Of a DNA stretch of 64,000 bases, positions 33,792 through 43,257 are shown one piece after another. How positions within the stretch are numbered: the first letter of the stretch is position 1; each line of letters begins with the position of its first letter. The DNA lies in assembly GCA_947466515.1 (NCBI GenBank), contig CANIEM010000001.1:62001-126000 (forward strand), read 5' to 3'. The notes under the pieces are model-generated. The model was not told where the DNA came from. It was given only the letters and a program-made list of their open reading frames with translations, and ran no database searches. The translations under genes were made by a program, and so were the position numbers. This DNA comes from Verrucomicrobia subdivision 6 bacterium. Lineage in GTDB: Bacteria; Verrucomicrobiota; Verrucomicrobiia; Methylacidiphilales; Verrucolacustridaceae.

Positions 33792-34486
33792 AGGCCGGCG
33801 AAAAGATCGCCCGGAAACTTCTGCTCTGGGACATCGACGGGACTATTCTCCATACAGGAAAAGCGGGGGAGACGGCCTTGGGTCGAGCAATGGAAAAACT
33901 GTATGGAATCAATCGAGGACTGCTGGGATTGGAGATCGCAGGCCGGACGGACAAGTGGATTGTGGAGCAGCTTCTGGGTAGGGATGAAAAGCCGAACGGT
34001 CCTGAGGAGGTGGCACAGTTTCTGGATGTGTATGTGGAACTGTTGGCGGATGAGTTGCCCCGGAGGAACGGGGGATTGCATCCGGGGGTTTTGGGGATTC
34101 TGGAAGAGGCCCATCAGCGACCAGAGCTGGTGCAAGCTTTGCTGACGGGAAACATTGAAAAAGGGGCGAGGTTGAAGTTGACGCGGTATGGGGTGAATCA
34201 TTTTTTCGACTTTGGGGCTTTTGCAGATGATTCCTCGATTCGCAATGAGTTGGGTCCGCACGCAAAGCGGAGGGCAGAGGAGAAGCACGGGGAAGAGTTT
34301 CCTCCCGAAAGAATCTTTGTCATCGGGGACACGCCCCATGATGTGGCTTGTGCAAGGGCGATCGGGGCAAAGGCGATTGCGGTGGCAACAGGTTCCTTTA
34401 CGAAGCGACAGTTGAAAGATTGCGGAGCGGATGCGGTCTTTACCGATTTGGCTCATCCGAAGGCTTTTTTCGATTTACTGATCTGA
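33788..34486 (+). CDS. HAD-family hydrolase (phosphoglycolate phosphatase-like)
   Basis: This 232-residue HAD phosphatase has motif I LLWDIDGTIL, a helical cap (about 25-95), motif II ALLTGN, and motif IV FVIGDTPHDVACARAIGAKAIAV. All catalytic Asp residues are present. It hydrolyses a small phosphoester, possibly 2-phosphoglycolate. The start is GTG overlapping the fabI stop, so it is coupled to fabI, although no functional link is known. Confidence 0.88.
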   Translation: MKAGEKIARKLLLWDIDGTILHTGKAGETALGRAMEKLYGINRGLLGLEIAGRTDKWIVEQLLGRDEKPNGPEEVAQFLDVYVELLADELPRRNGGLHPGVLGILEEAHQRPELVQALLTGNIEKGARLKLTRYGVNHFFDFGAFADDSSIRNELGPHAKRRAEEKHGEEFPPERIFVIGDTPHDVACARAIGAKAIAVATGSFTKRQLKDCGADAVFTDLAHPKAFFDLLI

Positions 34487-34546
34487 CGGTTGCGGAGGTG
34501 GACTCGTCCTGACTTGCGATTCTTCTGTGGTTTGCCATGAAAGGAG

Positions 34547-35200
34547 ATGGCTCATGGTCTTCTGGCTTTTTGTTTTCGGCTCGGGGTAGTACTGGGCTCG
34601 ACATCTTTATTAGTTCATGGAGCGGCAACTGCAGAACAGCACCAGAAGTTAGTTGAAACCTGTCGCTGGCTTTCGAAGCAGGATTTGTCTTACGCCCAGT
34701 CATGGCAACCCCCAGGGCACCCGTATATCATCACGATGGATTGTTCGAATACGGTGCGTTTTATTGTGTGGAAAGTATTTGGGTTTGATATTCCGAGAAC
34801 AGCTTCGGACCAGTACCTTTATTTTAAAAAGAAGGGGAAGATTAGGTCAGTGCCGATGGAGTCGGATGGGAAAGTGGATTCGGAGAAACTGATGGCGGAG
34901 ATGAGGAGTGGTGACCTGCTTTATTGGGAATGGACTTATAACGTCCCTCGGGATCCGCCGATCAGTCATGTGATGATTTATTTAGGTCGAAAGAAGGGTG
35001 GGGAGGCGATGGTGGCGGGTTCCTCGCAAAGAATGGATGGGGAGCGAGGAGGTGGGGTGGATGTGTACGCATTCGATCCGAATGCGCCCTGTGGAAACGC
35101 AAAGAACTTTTTTAACTTCGTGACCCATCGCGGTCGGTTGGTGGCGTATGCTCGACCGACGGCGCAGGTGGGGTGGGCTGAACGAGGCGGGCTAGAATAG
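34547..35200 (+). CDS. Secreted NlpC/P60-family cell-wall peptidase
   Basis: The protein has 217 residues with a signal peptide ending near HGAATA. The NlpC/P60 fold shows the catalytic Cys66 in ITMDCSNTVRF, the GDLLYW strand and the catalytic His in ISHVMIYLG. Such enzymes cut peptide stems of peptidoglycan in the periplasm. The last 9 bp overlap the convergent MBL-fold gene. Confidence 0.85.
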   Translation: MAHGLLAFCFRLGVVLGSTSLLVHGAATAEQHQKLVETCRWLSKQDLSYAQSWQPPGHPYIITMDCSNTVRFIVWKVFGFDIPRTASDQYLYFKKKGKIRSVPMESDGKVDSEKLMAEMRSGDLLYWEWTYNVPRDPPISHVMIYLGRKKGGEAMVAGSSQRMDGERGGGVDVYAFDPNAPCGNAKNFFNFVTHRGRLVAYARPTAQVGWAERGGLE

Positions 35201-36178
35201 AGTTGGCATGCCTTCGATAAGAAAACGGACATCGGAAAGTCGGCCTGCCCGGATGGCCGCTTCCATGAGGCGTTGAGGGGGTTCGTGAAGGGGTTCGTAG
35301 CTGAGGCGGTAGGTGCCAAAGTGCATTGGAACAAGGAATTTTGAGCGAAGATCGCCAAAGGCGCGGAGGGCTTGTTCGGGGGTCATGTGATTCTCGCCAA
35401 ATTTCGGGCCGTGGTAGGCTCCGATGGGTAAGAGGGCGACATCTGGGTGAAACTTTTTCCCAATCTCACGAAACCCTGGAAAATAACCTGAATCGCCTGC
35501 GTGGTAGACGGTTCGTCCTCCCATATCGATGACATACCCCCCGTAGCCGCGGTGGTGATCGGTGACCTTGCGTGCCCCCCAGTGTTTGGCGGGAACAAAG
35601 GTGATGGCGGCTCCTGGAAAGCGAAGTCGTTCCCACCAGTTGATTTCGTAGACTTTTTCAAAACCTAAACCGTGAACAAGGTCGCCGACTCCAGCGGGCA
35701 CGACAATGGGTTGATTGGCGGCAATTCGGCGGAGGCTGCGTCGGTTGAGATGATCAAAATGGGCGTGGGTGATGAGAACAAGGTCGATGGAGGGAAGGTG
35801 GTGGTGGGCGAGTCCAGCGTGGCGGAGGCGTCGAACGACAAGAAGCCAGTTGGCCCAGTTCGGATCGACAAGAATGTTGCCATGGGGTCCTTGAATCAGG
35901 AAGGAAGCGTGGCCGATCCAGGTGATGCAGATCTTGCCTGCTTTAAGTTTAGGAAAGATGGGGGGAAGATGCTGGCGAGTGCCCCGCTTGCGCGAAAAAA
36001 GAGCAGGGAGGATGACATCGGTAATGAAGCGGTGCGGGGCCCGTTTCTTGTGAGCTGAAGCCCGAGGACTCAAGACAAACAGAATGGTGGCAAATGAGGT
36101 GGGAGGCAACCTTGAGAGCAAGATTGGCTGAAAATATGAATCTGGGCATAGTGGTATGGTGATGAGCGTTCCGAGCAA
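35192..36178 (-). CDS. MBL-fold metallohydrolase (UlaG/NAPE-PLD-like)
   Basis: This protein of up to 328 residues is a metallo-beta-lactamase-fold hydrolase: WIGHASFLIQGPHGNILVDP, THAHFDHLN, DSGYFPGFREIG and the final MHFGTYRL. The arrangement resembles L-ascorbate-6-P lactonase/NAPE-PLD proteins. The ATG at 36178 overlaps the divergent cyclo-ligase gene by 23 bp. A TTG at 36073 is an alternative start, leaving about 293 residues, so the first 35 residues are doubtful. Substrate unknown. Confidence 0.85.
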   Translation of the reverse strand: MLGTLITIPLCPDSYFQPILLSRLPPTSFATILFVLSPRASAHKKRAPHRFITDVILPALFSRKRGTRQHLPPIFPKLKAGKICITWIGHASFLIQGPHGNILVDPNWANWLLVVRRLRHAGLAHHHLPSIDLVLITHAHFDHLNRRSLRRIAANQPIVVPAGVGDLVHGLGFEKVYEINWWERLRFPGAAITFVPAKHWGARKVTDHHRGYGGYVIDMGGRTVYHAGDSGYFPGFREIGKKFHPDVALLPIGAYHGPKFGENHMTPEQALRAFGDLRSKFLVPMHFGTYRLSYEPLHEPPQRLMEAAIRAGRLSDVRFLIEGMPTLF

Positions 36179-36731
36179 AGCTAGCTTGCGCGAAGAGATT
36201 CGTGGGCGACTCCTGCAGATGAGTGAAGGAGCGAAAGCGGAAGCTTCCCAGCAGATTGAGAAGCACCTTTTGGCAAGGGTGGAGTGGCAGGTGGCGGGGG
36301 TAGTAGCTCTTTTCTTGTCGTTAACCGATGAACCGCAAACAAGGGGTATTCTGAGGGCAGCTTGGACGGCGGGTAAGAGGGTGGCCTTGCCAAAGATTGA
36401 TATCCGAGAGGGATTGACCTGGTGGCAAATGTCTTCGGCTCACCTTCCAGAATCATCGAGTTTGTGGGAACCTTCTCCGGAAAAATCTGAGCGAATCGCG
36501 GTGACAGAGATCGATGGGTTTCTGGTGCCAGGGCGGGCTTTCACTGGTGCGGGGGCGCGTTTGGGGCGGGGTGGAGGGCATTATGATCGGGCCTTGGGCC
36601 AACGTAAACGGGGCTCTTGGGTCGCAGGATTATTTTTCGCGACTCAAGAACTGGAGCATCTCCCCCAAGAGCCACATGACATAAAACTCCCAGCGGTGGT
36701 GACCGAAAACGGGTGGAGAGATGTACGATGA
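36156..36731 (+). CDS. 5-formyltetrahydrofolate cyclo-ligase
   Basis: This 191-residue protein converts 5-formyl-THF to 5,10-methenyl-THF using ATP. It has KASLREEIRGRL, the LSLTDEPQTRGIL block, and VPGRAFTGAGARLGRGGGHYDRAL, the substrate/ATP signature (usual form GYGGGFYDR). ATG 36162 is an alternative start. It overlaps tatC by 4 bp (ATGA). Confidence 0.9.
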   Translation: MVMSVPSKASLREEIRGRLLQMSEGAKAEASQQIEKHLLARVEWQVAGVVALFLSLTDEPQTRGILRAAWTAGKRVALPKIDIREGLTWWQMSSAHLPESSSLWEPSPEKSERIAVTEIDGFLVPGRAFTGAGARLGRGGGHYDRALGQRKRGSWVAGLFFATQELEHLPQEPHDIKLPAVVTENGWRDVR

Positions 36732-37507
36732 GGGATAAGGAGAAACCATTCCTTGAACACATTGAGGATCTGCGTGGGGTGATTTTGAAGTGCGCCGGAG
36801 CGATTGGGGTGGGTTCGATTCTGGGAGTTCTTGGAATTGGGCGGGTGATGGAAATCTTGCGTTGGCCTCTGGCGCAAGCACAGGTGGGATCGCCTAAGGC
36901 GATGCCGGCGACCCTCCTAGCTTTGCAGGTAACTGATCCGATGACGGTGACGTTGCAAATTGGCATTGGTGCAGGAATTCTACTAACCCTGCCACTGGTT
37001 CTTTTGTTTATCGGACAGTATCTTTTGCCTGCGCTAGAAAGCAAAGAGAGGGGTCTGGTGCTGCCTGCGTTTACGGTGGGTGCCTTTCTCTTTTTGGCGG
37101 GAGTTTCTTTTTGTTATTTCCTGGTCTTACCGGGAGCTCTGCGTTTTTTTCAGGAATTTAATCGCTGGTTGGGGTTGGAGACGAGTTGGACGATGGCGAG
37201 TTATACCGACTTCGTCTTGCAAATGCTGGTTGGATTCGGGGTCTCTTTTGAGCTTCCTCTGGTGATGGTGATTCTGGCTCGGTTGGGTATTCTGCAGAAA
37301 GCGGTGGTGGCGGCGCACCGACGTCATGCGATTGTCGGACTGGTGGTGGTCTCCGCCTGTGTGACTCCAACTTCGGATCCATTTAACTTGGCTTTAATGT
37401 TTGTGCCCCTTTACGGACTTTTTGAGTTGGGTCTGGCGGGAATGGGATGGGCGGAACGACATTCGAAGGATGGTAGAAGTTCTCCAAAGGACCACACCGC
37501 TTTGTGA
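36728..37507 (+). CDS. tatC: Sec-independent protein translocase TatC
   Basis: This 259-residue membrane protein is the signal-recognition core of the Tat pathway, which exports folded proteins. It has the N-terminal FLEHIEDLRG signature (residues 8-17), six hydrophobic segments and the SFELPLVMVILARLGIL block near the end. ATG 36728 is chosen, 15 bp after an upstream in-frame start, because it overlaps the cyclo-ligase stop. tatA/B are not in the window. Confidence 0.94.
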   Translation: MRDKEKPFLEHIEDLRGVILKCAGAIGVGSILGVLGIGRVMEILRWPLAQAQVGSPKAMPATLLALQVTDPMTVTLQIGIGAGILLTLPLVLLFIGQYLLPALESKERGLVLPAFTVGAFLFLAGVSFCYFLVLPGALRFFQEFNRWLGLETSWTMASYTDFVLQMLVGFGVSFELPLVMVILARLGILQKAVVAAHRRHAIVGLVVVSACVTPTSDPFNLALMFVPLYGLFELGLAGMGWAERHSKDGRSSPKDHTAL

Positions 37508-37562
37508 AAAAGTTCTTTCTTGGGATTGTGAAATATCAGCAGACCGATAAATTCATTGCATA

Positions 37563-37820
37563 GTGGACTGGAATAATCGCTCGGACAGAATTCATCGTTT
37601 GAAAGAGAAGGAGAACTTTCGTGCTGTGGTCATGCCCTTGGCCTACACAGGCGGAGGGATTGCGCTGCTAGCACTGTTTTGGGAGGGGGTGAGTATGATG
37701 GACGGGAGTAAATGCACTGACGCGGTCTGGGTACCAGCGGTATTCTTTTTGGTGTTGCCGATTTTCCTTAGTGGGTACCGCTGGTTGAGAGGACACTTTA
37801 GTAAGCGGTTGATGGCTTGA
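37563..37820 (+). CDS. Hypothetical small membrane protein, 85 aa
   Basis: I do not recognise this protein. It has 85 residues with two hydrophobic segments (about 24-42 and 55-70) and basic ends. Start is GTG. It lies between tatC and miaB on the same strand. Composition and spacing support a real gene; function unknown. Confidence 0.55.
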   Translation: MDWNNRSDRIHRLKEKENFRAVVMPLAYTGGGIALLALFWEGVSMMDGSKCTDAVWVPAVFFLVLPIFLSGYRWLRGHFSKRLMA

Positions 37821-37942
37821 TTTCAGGGTGGCGGATCTGAGCTGGAACAGTTGATAAAGCGGCGAGTCCTTGTTTGGGCGATGAAAAGAAGGTTAGATTC
37901 GGAGATTTCCGCCCGCATTGAAATGGGGCAGGATACTTCTTG

Positions 37943-39295
37943 ATGCCTACGGTCTTTTTAAAAACATATGGTTGTCAGATGAATGAGCGGGACACCGAAC
38001 AGGTGGCCCGACAGCTGTTCGATCGTGGATATACTCGAGCCGCTTCAGAAAAAGAGGCAGACGTGATTTTGCTGAATACTTGTAGCGTGCGAGAACTGGC
38101 GGAGCAGAAGGCCTTACGGAAGATGAGTAATCTGCGGGTTTTGCGGAAGGCGAAGCCAGAGGTTGTCTTGGGTTTTCTTGGTTGCATGGCACAGCGCCGC
38201 GGAGATTCCTTGGAAAAGGATATGGCGGGCCTGGATTTGGTGGTGGGCACGCAAAAGTTTCATCGGGTGGCAGATCTTGTCGATCAGGCGCGGGAGGCAC
38301 GATTGGGCGGACGGCCAAAATTCTTTGCGGAGGTGGGCGAAGAGGAGGGTTCCGAGAAGACAATTCGCGATCACACTTTAGCGCCGAAGCAGGTGACTGC
38401 TTTTGTCTCGGTGATGCAGGGCTGTGATATGCACTGTTCATTTTGTATTGTGCCGACGACACGAGGGAAAGAGAGGTCTCGCCCGATTGCGGAGATTCTC
38501 ACAGAAGTGCGGAGTTTAGTGGAGCAAGGGGTAAGGGAAGTTACCTTGCTGGGGCAAATCGTGAATATGTATGGGCGAAGAGAAATTCCGATGGTGGAAG
38601 GTAAGAGCGCCTTTGTGCAACTATTGGAGGAGATGGACAGGGTGGAGGGTTTGGAGCGGATTCGTTTTACATCGCCTCATCCACGAGGGATGAAAGCTGA
38701 TTTGGTGGGATGTTATGGAAGATTAACGAAGCTATGTGAGCATTTGCATTTGCCTGTGCAATCGGGTTCGGACCGCATCTTGAAGCGAATGGGAAGAGGG
38801 TACACCGCGGCGCAGTATCGCAAAACGATTGAGGAGGTGCGCAGGGTTTGTCCTGGAGTGGGTCTGACGACTGACATTATTGTGGGGTATCCTGGGGAGA
38901 CGGAGGAGGATTTCATGGCCACGCGGGATCTAATGGAGGAGGTCGGGTTTGATAACGGATTTATTTTTCGGTATTCCCCGCGGGAAGGGACACGGGCGAT
39001 GAGTGAGGCGGGGGAGGAAGTTCCTGAGGCGACCAAGGAGAAATGGAATACGGACTTACTGGAGGTTTTGGATCGGCAAGCGGCGGCGAGCGCAAAGATT
39101 CGTGTGGGCTCGTTGCAACAAATTCTGGTGGAGGGACCAAGCAAAACAAACGCCAGTCGCCTGATGGGGCGGACTCGGCAGAACCGCTTAGTGGTTTTCG
39201 AGGGTGGTCCGCGGCATGTGGGTCAACTGCTGACAGTGCGAATTACTGAATCGACAGGGTTTACGGACTACGCGGATCCGTCCATCCTCGGCTAA
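37943..39295 (+). CDS. miaB: tRNA-2-methylthio-N6-dimethylallyladenosine synthase
   Basis: This 450-residue radical SAM methylthiotransferase modifies A37 of tRNAs reading UNN codons. The UPF0004 domain has YGCQMN, LLNTCSVRE and FLGCMAQR (three cluster cysteines). The radical SAM motif is CDMHCSFCIVPTTRGKERSR. A C-terminal TRAM domain binds tRNA. ATG 37943 is preferred to the TTG three bases earlier. Confidence 0.95.
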   Translation: MPTVFLKTYGCQMNERDTEQVARQLFDRGYTRAASEKEADVILLNTCSVRELAEQKALRKMSNLRVLRKAKPEVVLGFLGCMAQRRGDSLEKDMAGLDLVVGTQKFHRVADLVDQAREARLGGRPKFFAEVGEEEGSEKTIRDHTLAPKQVTAFVSVMQGCDMHCSFCIVPTTRGKERSRPIAEILTEVRSLVEQGVREVTLLGQIVNMYGRREIPMVEGKSAFVQLLEEMDRVEGLERIRFTSPHPRGMKADLVGCYGRLTKLCEHLHLPVQSGSDRILKRMGRGYTAAQYRKTIEEVRRVCPGVGLTTDIIVGYPGETEEDFMATRDLMEEVGFDNGFIFRYSPREGTRAMSEAGEEVPEATKEKWNTDLLEVLDRQAAASAKIRVGSLQQILVEGPSKTNASRLMGRTRQNRLVVFEGGPRHVGQLLTVRITESTGFTDYADPSILG

Positions 39296-39305
39296 GGATT
39301 TCCTG

Positions 39306-39857
39306 ATGATCTATTCTTTTTCCCTTTCTCAAGTTGCGGTCTGGTTGGGGTTTGGCCTCATCTGTACCCATGCCTGGGGTTTGTTCGATTTGGCGAAAAC
39401 GACCGAGTGGGCAAAGAGGTTTCCGCGGAATGATCTCGCGGGTGGAGTTTTACTTGGGCTGGCAACGGCGTGGGCGGCTTGGTTGGCGGGTACGATTAAT
39501 TTAATGGAGTACACTCGATTTCGTCCTTTATTTATTCTGGGGGTGATTGGGCTAGGGGTATCAAGCTGGTTGTATGTCAGGGAGTTTATTGCGGTGCGTT
39601 CCTTAGGAGTGCTTTGTCTTCTTGGGGCAAATGTTCTGCTAGATGCGGCTTTTTTGAGGGATGATGCGGCCCGTCTGGTAGTGGTGGCATATGCCTACCT
39701 GATTATAGTGGAAGGAATGGTGATGGTGGGGGCGCCTTACTGTTTGCGTGATGGGATCGCTTGGGGATTGGCTACGCCGAGGCGAAGTCGGTTGTTTCTT
39801 TCGGCAGGAATGATTTTTGGAATCGTCCTGATGGTTTTGGGAATATGGGTCTACTGA
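39306..39857 (+). CDS. Hypothetical polytopic membrane protein, 183 aa
   Basis: I do not recognise this protein. It has 183 residues with about six hydrophobic segments (at 8-25, 45-62, 72-90, 97-112, 120-140 and 160-180) and few charges, so it is a polytopic inner-membrane protein. It lies 10 bp after miaB and 25 bp before a glycosyltransferase gene, probably in the same transcript. Confidence 0.7.
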   Translation: MIYSFSLSQVAVWLGFGLICTHAWGLFDLAKTTEWAKRFPRNDLAGGVLLGLATAWAAWLAGTINLMEYTRFRPLFILGVIGLGVSSWLYVREFIAVRSLGVLCLLGANVLLDAAFLRDDAARLVVVAYAYLIIVEGMVMVGAPYCLRDGIAWGLATPRRSRLFLSAGMIFGIVLMVLGIWVY

Positions 39858-39882
39858 AAAAGGGGGCGGGGGCAGAGCGGAG

Positions 39883-40803
39883 ATGAGAATCCTCGTCTTG
39901 CGAGGCGGGGCTTTAGGTGATTTTCTGCTGACTTTGCCCGCGGTGGCGGGACTTCGCGAAAAGTGGCCCGAGGCGGAGATTGAAATGGTGGTGGCGCGTC
40001 GGTTTGGCGAGTTGGTTCTTGGACCCAACGCGGTGAATGCGGTCCGACCGATCGACGAACCTGGACTAGCCAGTTTTTATGCTTCAGGAGGCACGCTGGA
40101 CAGGCGGTGGGCGGATTATTTTACCGAATTTGATTTAACGATTTCCTATCTTTTTGATCCAGACGGAGTTTTTGCGACGAACTGGCAAAGGGCAGGAGGG
40201 ACAGGGCAGTATATTTCGCATGATCCGAGAAATCCGGCGGAGGTGGCTTGGAGGCACTTGTCGAAGCCTTTGGCGGAGTGCGGATGTGCACCGGGGGATG
40301 CGCGAAGGCTGTATGGGACAAGTTTAGTTACCGCAGGCAGGAAAAAAGAGCGAGGCGAAGAACTTCGACTGGTGATTCATCCTGGGAGTGGCGGGAAGAA
40401 AAAGTGTTGGCCTCTGGAGGAGTGGTTGCGGGAGTTGGATGGCTTTGATTATCCGTTGCCTTGGGGGGTGACCTGGTTGGCGGGTGAGGCGGAGGAGGAT
40501 CTCTCTCTTAGGTTACGGGAAAAGTGGCAGAGAGGGCCTCATAGAATCATGCAGAACCGTCCGTTGTCGGAAGTTTTCCGGGTTGTGCAGTCGGCCGAGC
40601 TTTATTTGGGTCATGACAGTGGGATCAGTCATTTGGCGGCATGGAGTGGGGTGAAGTGCGGCCTACTGTTTGGCCCGACTGATGCAAAGATCTGGGCACC
40701 TGCTGGGGACTGGGTGCAAAGCTGGAGTCGGAGTGGGGAGTGGCCGAAGGAGGGGGAGTGGCGGGATTGGTTTCGAGGGATTCTTGTCGGCGAAGGTGGA
40801 TGA
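39883..40803 (+). CDS. Glycosyltransferase family 9 (heptosyltransferase-like)
   Basis: This 306-residue GT-B protein is of the ADP-heptose:LPS heptosyltransferase family. The N-terminus MRILVLRGGALGDFLLTLPAV, the LVIHPGSGGKKKCWPLEEW donor site and LGHDSGISHLAAWSG are diagnostic. It would act on the cytoplasmic face in lipopolysaccharide core assembly, consistent with lpxK elsewhere in the window. The exact sugar is unknown. Confidence 0.87.
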   Translation: MRILVLRGGALGDFLLTLPAVAGLREKWPEAEIEMVVARRFGELVLGPNAVNAVRPIDEPGLASFYASGGTLDRRWADYFTEFDLTISYLFDPDGVFATNWQRAGGTGQYISHDPRNPAEVAWRHLSKPLAECGCAPGDARRLYGTSLVTAGRKKERGEELRLVIHPGSGGKKKCWPLEEWLRELDGFDYPLPWGVTWLAGEAEEDLSLRLREKWQRGPHRIMQNRPLSEVFRVVQSAELYLGHDSGISHLAAWSGVKCGLLFGPTDAKIWAPAGDWVQSWSRSGEWPKEGEWRDWFRGILVGEGG

Positions 40804-40824
40804 GGATAAGTTGGCGAGCTTCTT

Positions 40825-41844
40825 ATGATCATTGTACTTCGGCCTAAGACGGAGGAATCCCTCATCACACAAGTAGAGGCGGAGGTGAAGAAGCTTGGCT
40901 ATGAGCCGAGGTTGATACGGGGCGAGATCCAGACGGTGATTGCGGCGATTGGGGATGAGCGTGGGCATCCTTCCTTGGAGTCTTTGGGGACTTGGCCACA
41001 GGTAGAATCGGTTTTGCCAGTGCAAAGGCGATACAAGCTGGTGGCGCAAGAGGGACGAAGGAGTGCGAGCGTGGTCGTAGCCAATGGGGTAGGGATCGGT
41101 GGAAAGGAGCCGTTTCGTCTGATGGCGGGACCGTGCTCTGTAGAATCGGAAGAGCAGATTCTGGCGGTGGCTCGGGCGGCGAAGAGGGCGGGAGCAACTT
41201 TTCTGCGTGGAGGAGCTTACAAACCGAGGACCTCACCGTACGAGTTTCAGGGTTTAGGCGAAAAAGGGTTGGAACTGTTGGCTTTGGCAAAAAAGGAGAC
41301 GGGGTTGGGTATCGTGACGGAGCTGCTTTCGGAGAAACACGTGGAAAAAGTGGCGGCAGTGGCAGATCTTTTGCAAATAGGCGCGCGTAACGCACAAAAC
41401 TTTTCCCTGTTGCAAGCGGCGGCGGGTTCGGGGAAGGCGATCATGCTGAAGCGCGGATTGGCGATGAAGGTGGAGGAGTGGTTGATGGCGGCGGAGTACG
41501 TGATGAGTGCAGGCAATGGGCAGGTGATTCTGTGTGAGCGTGGAATTCGGACGTTTGAGACGGGGATGCGGAACACGTTGGATTTGGGGGCGGTGGCGCT
41601 GGCGAAGAGGGAGAGTCACTTGCCCGTGGTGGTAGATCCGAGTCAGGGAGCGGGCCGAGTTGATCTTGTGATTGCCTTAAGTCGGGCGGCGGTGGCGGTA
41701 GGGGCGGATGGGTTGCTGGTGGAGGTGCATCCGCTACCCGCGGAGGCGAAGAGTGATGGTCAGCAGCAGTTGGATTTAGCGGGGCTGAATCTTTTGGTAG
41801 AAGAAATTGCGCCGCACGTGAAGGCGATGGGAAGGGCCGGATGA
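40825..41844 (+). CDS. aroF: 3-deoxy-7-phosphoheptulonate synthase (type I-beta)
   Basis: This 339-residue enzyme condenses PEP and erythrose-4-phosphate to start the shikimate pathway. Residues 1-70 form the ferredoxin-like regulatory domain of the I-beta subtype. The barrel has MAGPCSVESEEQI, FLRGGAYKPRTSPYEFQG, QIGARNAQNF, CERGIRTFE, and VDPSQGAGR. It overlaps the NtrC-type regulator gene by 4 bp (ATGA). Confidence 0.94.
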   Translation: MIIVLRPKTEESLITQVEAEVKKLGYEPRLIRGEIQTVIAAIGDERGHPSLESLGTWPQVESVLPVQRRYKLVAQEGRRSASVVVANGVGIGGKEPFRLMAGPCSVESEEQILAVARAAKRAGATFLRGGAYKPRTSPYEFQGLGEKGLELLALAKKETGLGIVTELLSEKHVEKVAAVADLLQIGARNAQNFSLLQAAAGSGKAIMLKRGLAMKVEEWLMAAEYVMSAGNGQVILCERGIRTFETGMRNTLDLGAVALAKRESHLPVVVDPSQGAGRVDLVIALSRAAVAVGADGLLVEVHPLPAEAKSDGQQQLDLAGLNLLVEEIAPHVKAMGRAG

Positions 41845-43256
41845 AGGAGAAAAAGAGTAGATCGGGGGCACAGAAAGTTCTGGTGATTGATGACGAAGCG
41901 GATGTGGCGTACTCCTTTCAACGGGTGTTGGCAGAGGAACCGGTGGAGGTGGTGGGGGTGACGAGTGGGGTGGAGGGATTGAAGCAGTTACGGAAGCAGA
42001 AGGTGGATATTGTGCTGTTGGATGTGCGAATTGGGGAAGAGGATGGACTGGAGATATTTCGGCAACTGAGAAAAGAGCATCCGAGGCAGCTGGTCATTGT
42101 GATGACGGCACATGGGACGGCGCAGACGGCGATTGAAGCGATGAAGTTGGGTGCATTTGATTATATTTTAAAGCCGTTTGACGTGCCGGAGCTTTTGGCG
42201 ACCTTGCGACGAGGATTACAGACAGCGGCCTCGATGCAGGAGTTAGTGGCTGGAGAAGGAAAAAAGGCGACAGCTGAGATTGGGGCAGCTCCGGGGTTGA
42301 TTGGGACTTCTCCCGCTATGCAAAAAATCTACAAATTAGTGGGGCAAGTGGCGCGATCGGATGCGGCGGTGCTTCTGTTGGGGGAGAGCGGAACGGGAAA
42401 GGAGTTGGTCGCGAGGGCGATTTACGCGAATAGCTTGCGGGCGGCCCGACCCTATGTGGCGATCAACTGTGCGGCGATTCCTGATACCTTGCTGGAGAGT
42501 GAGTTGTTCGGGCATGAGCGGGGAGCCTTTACGGGGGCGTTGACTCAGAGGATTGGAAAATTTGAGAGGGCGGATGGCGGAACGATCTTTTTGGATGAGA
42601 TTGGGGATATGCCCCTGGGGTTGCAGGCGAAGTTGTTGCGAGTTTTGCAGAATGGGGAATTCCAGCGGTTGGGTGGGGATCAGACCTTACGGACGCAGGT
42701 AAGGGTGATTGCGGCCACGAATAAGGATTTATCTGCGATGGTAAGAGAGAAGAGTTTTCGTGAGGATCTGTATTATCGGATCAACGTGGTGCAAATTCAG
42801 TTACCACCTTTACGGGAGCGATCGGCGGATGTCTTACCTTTAGCGGAACATTTTCTGTTACGGAGTTCCAAGGAGAGAGTTCTGATATTTTCGGCGGCGA
42901 CGAGGAAAGTGATGCAAGCCTATGGTTGGCCCGGGAATGTGCGAGAGTTGGAGAATGCGGTGACCCGTGCGGTGGTCTGCGCGTCTTCGGAAGCGATTGA
43001 GCCAGGAGATCTGCCGCCCGAGGTAGCGGGTCAGATTGTGCCCTCGGCGTTAAGTAGGGGTGGTGATTGGTGGGAACAGATTCGTGGGGAGGCGGGTGTA
43101 GCCGGGGATCTGCTGGCGGCAGGAGAAAAGATGTTGGTGGAGCGGGCGTTGGGGGAGGCGGATGGTAATGTGAAGCGGGCGGCGGAGATATTAGGGGTAA
43201 CTCGTGCGGCATTGCGGACGCGGGTGACCCGGTATGCGTTATCCGCGAATGACTAG
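41841..43256 (+). CDS. Sigma-54-dependent response regulator (NtrC family)
   Basis: The protein has 471 residues. A receiver domain (10-125; phospho-acceptor in VLLDVRI, TAHG, KPF) precedes a sigma-54 AAA+ domain (about 155-390; Walker A GESGTGKE, GAFTGA loop, DEIGDMPL) and a Fis-type HTH (ANVKRAAEILGVTRAALRT-like, about 435-465). It activates sigma-54 promoters when phosphorylated. No histidine kinase is adjacent, and its gene is coupled to the DAHP synthase gene, so its signal is unknown. Confidence 0.93.
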   Translation: MKEKKSRSGAQKVLVIDDEADVAYSFQRVLAEEPVEVVGVTSGVEGLKQLRKQKVDIVLLDVRIGEEDGLEIFRQLRKEHPRQLVIVMTAHGTAQTAIEAMKLGAFDYILKPFDVPELLATLRRGLQTAASMQELVAGEGKKATAEIGAAPGLIGTSPAMQKIYKLVGQVARSDAAVLLLGESGTGKELVARAIYANSLRAARPYVAINCAAIPDTLLESELFGHERGAFTGALTQRIGKFERADGGTIFLDEIGDMPLGLQAKLLRVLQNGEFQRLGGDQTLRTQVRVIAATNKDLSAMVREKSFREDLYYRINVVQIQLPPLRERSADVLPLAEHFLLRSSKERVLIFSAATRKVMQAYGWPGNVRELENAVTRAVVCASSEAIEPGDLPPEVAGQIVPSALSRGGDWWEQIRGEAGVAGDLLAAGEKMLVERALGEADGNVKRAAEILGVTRAALRTRVTRYALSAND

Positions 43257-43257
43257 G